Assembly (NCBI GenBank): GCA_015654695.1
Contig: JAATGJ010000154.1
Coordinates: 1 to 53,227, forward strand
Source of the DNA: Chitinophagales bacterium
Lineage (GTDB): Bacteria; Bacteroidota; Bacteroidia; Chitinophagales; Chitinophagaceae
Length of the DNA stretch: 53,227 nt
Direction: 5' to 3'
Position 1 is the first letter of the stretch, and every line of letters starts with the position of its first letter. Shown in pieces: positions 52,579 to 53,227 of this stretch. The notes under the pieces were generated by a model, which ran no database searches, was not told the origin of the DNA, and saw nothing but the letters and a program-made list of their open reading frames with translations. The translations under genes and the position numbers were made by a program.

Positions 52579-53227
52579 ATGTGGGATAAGATCATTGCGC
52601 ATTTTCAAACACTGGAACAGCGCCCGCTGGAACGAATGGCTATATTGGTGGGCGGCTTACTGATCTTCTGGATCATTGAAGGGGCAATTCCCCTGTTGTC
52701 GCTGCAATATAAAAAAAACAAACACCGGCATGCGGGCGTGAACTTTATATTCACTGTTATCCACCTTATTCTTCATACGGGTCTCGCAATAGTGATCGTT
52801 ATGCTATCAGCGTGGTGCCTGCGCAATGGATTCGGAATTGTGTATTGGACCAACGCCAACGTGCTGGCCACTGTCATAATTGGTGTGCTGGCGCTTGATT
52901 TCAGCAGCTGGCTGGTTCATCTTGTTATGCATAAAAACCGGGTACTCTGGCGTTTTCATCTTATTCATCATAGTGATAACAATGTGGACGTCACAACCGG
53001 TCTTCGTCATCATCCGGGTGATAGCTTACTGAGGGGCATCTTCTTCATCCTGCTGATCTTTATTTCCGGGGCGCCGATGTACAGCGTTATGATCTACCAG
53101 ACACTTGTTGTTCTTTCAACAGCTTTTACCCATGCAAATATCAGCTTACCCAAACGGCTGGATAAAGCATTAAGTTTTGTACTAGTTTCTCCTAATATGC
53201 ACAAAGTGCATCACCACTGGAAACAAC
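52579..53227 (+). CDS. Sterol desaturase / fatty acid hydroxylase family protein, cut by window end
   Basis: Translating from the ATG after GATTTACC gives 216 codons with the family histidine boxes: HLVMHK (HxxxH), WRFHLIHHSD, and, near the end, HKVHHHWK. These bind the di-iron centre of integral-membrane hydroxylases and desaturases. Four or so hydrophobic segments surround them. A TAACTTTTG sequence lies 20 bases upstream and may be its -7 box. The 3' end is missing, so length cannot be judged. The substrate (sterol, hopanoid or fatty acid) is unknown. Confidence 0.88.
   Translation, partial: MWDKIIAHFQTLEQRPLERMAILVGGLLIFWIIEGAIPLLSLQYKKNKHRHAGVNFIFTVIHLILHTGLAIVIVMLSAWCLRNGFGIVYWTNANVLATVIIGVLALDFSSWLVHLVMHKNRVLWRFHLIHHSDNNVDVTTGLRHHPGDSLLRGIFFILLIFISGAPMYSVMIYQTLVVLSTAFTHANISLPKRLDKALSFVLVSPNMHKVHHHWKQ

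Overview
The window reads as chromosome from a member of the Bacteroidota, most likely family Chitinophagaceae. The signs are a secreted enzyme with a C-terminal type IX secretion sorting domain, many Sec and lipoprotein signals, TAnnTTTG-type -7 promoter boxes instead of TATAAT, almost no Shine-Dalgarno sequences, several TTG starts, and short palindromic repeats of kinds common in this phylum. No rRNA, tRNA, insertion sequence, prophage or CRISPR array was seen. Assignments rest on reading motifs by eye; no database search was run.

Layout. 0.1-2.1 kb: TetR regulator with a matching operator on each side, a thioesterase and a small secreted protein. 2.2-14.2 kb: a metabolic block with glycerate permease and kinase, a membrane-NTPase fusion, xanthine dehydrogenase XdhA/XdhB, a truncated acyl-carrier-like protein, an MFS carrier, an old yellow enzyme and the Mo-hydroxylase maturation factor XdhC. 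XDH, XdhC and glycerate kinase would fit a purine to glyoxylate to glycerate route, although the middle steps are not here. 14.2-19.2 kb: two M23 peptidase paralogues around a 1001-residue VIT/VWA/TPR/DUF2135 lipoprotein. 19.15-22.2 kb: a decayed PLP-decarboxylase remnant, then NAD salvage (pnuC-nadR), Hsp20 and a second NadR-like kinase. 22.2-34.8 kb: envelope and housekeeping genes (GT39-type transferase, MtgA, LysE, GH3, a GT2 fusion, inositol monophosphatase, ThiL, S41 protease, omega-amidase).

34.9-39.1 kb is accessory: a solitary Mrr-type nuclease, a frameshifted DinB-like gene, a DUF1801 protein, and a two-gene cassette pairing a small squalene-cyclase-fold protein (DxDS) with an all-helical DDxxD protein. 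This cassette is the best candidate for an undescribed terpenoid pathway. 39.5-43.4 kb: a small beta-rich protein next to a TPR/membrane adenylate cyclase, then a type IX-secreted sugar dehydrogenase. 43.5-51 kb: RecX, a 1291-residue mosaic surface protein with 132-bp tandem repeats and an isolated HELTH motif, and a run of minus-strand genes with a leaderless trypsin-like protease fused to a zinc ribbon. 51-53.2 kb: dnaN, a DUF2007 protein and a sterol-desaturase-family gene cut by the window end.

Regulatory structure readable from sequence includes several intrinsic terminators and perfect TAnnTTTG boxes only 3-8 nt from start codons, which implies very short or absent 5' leaders. REP-like palindromes are inserted in frame inside two unrelated enzymes (xdhA and the omega-amidase).
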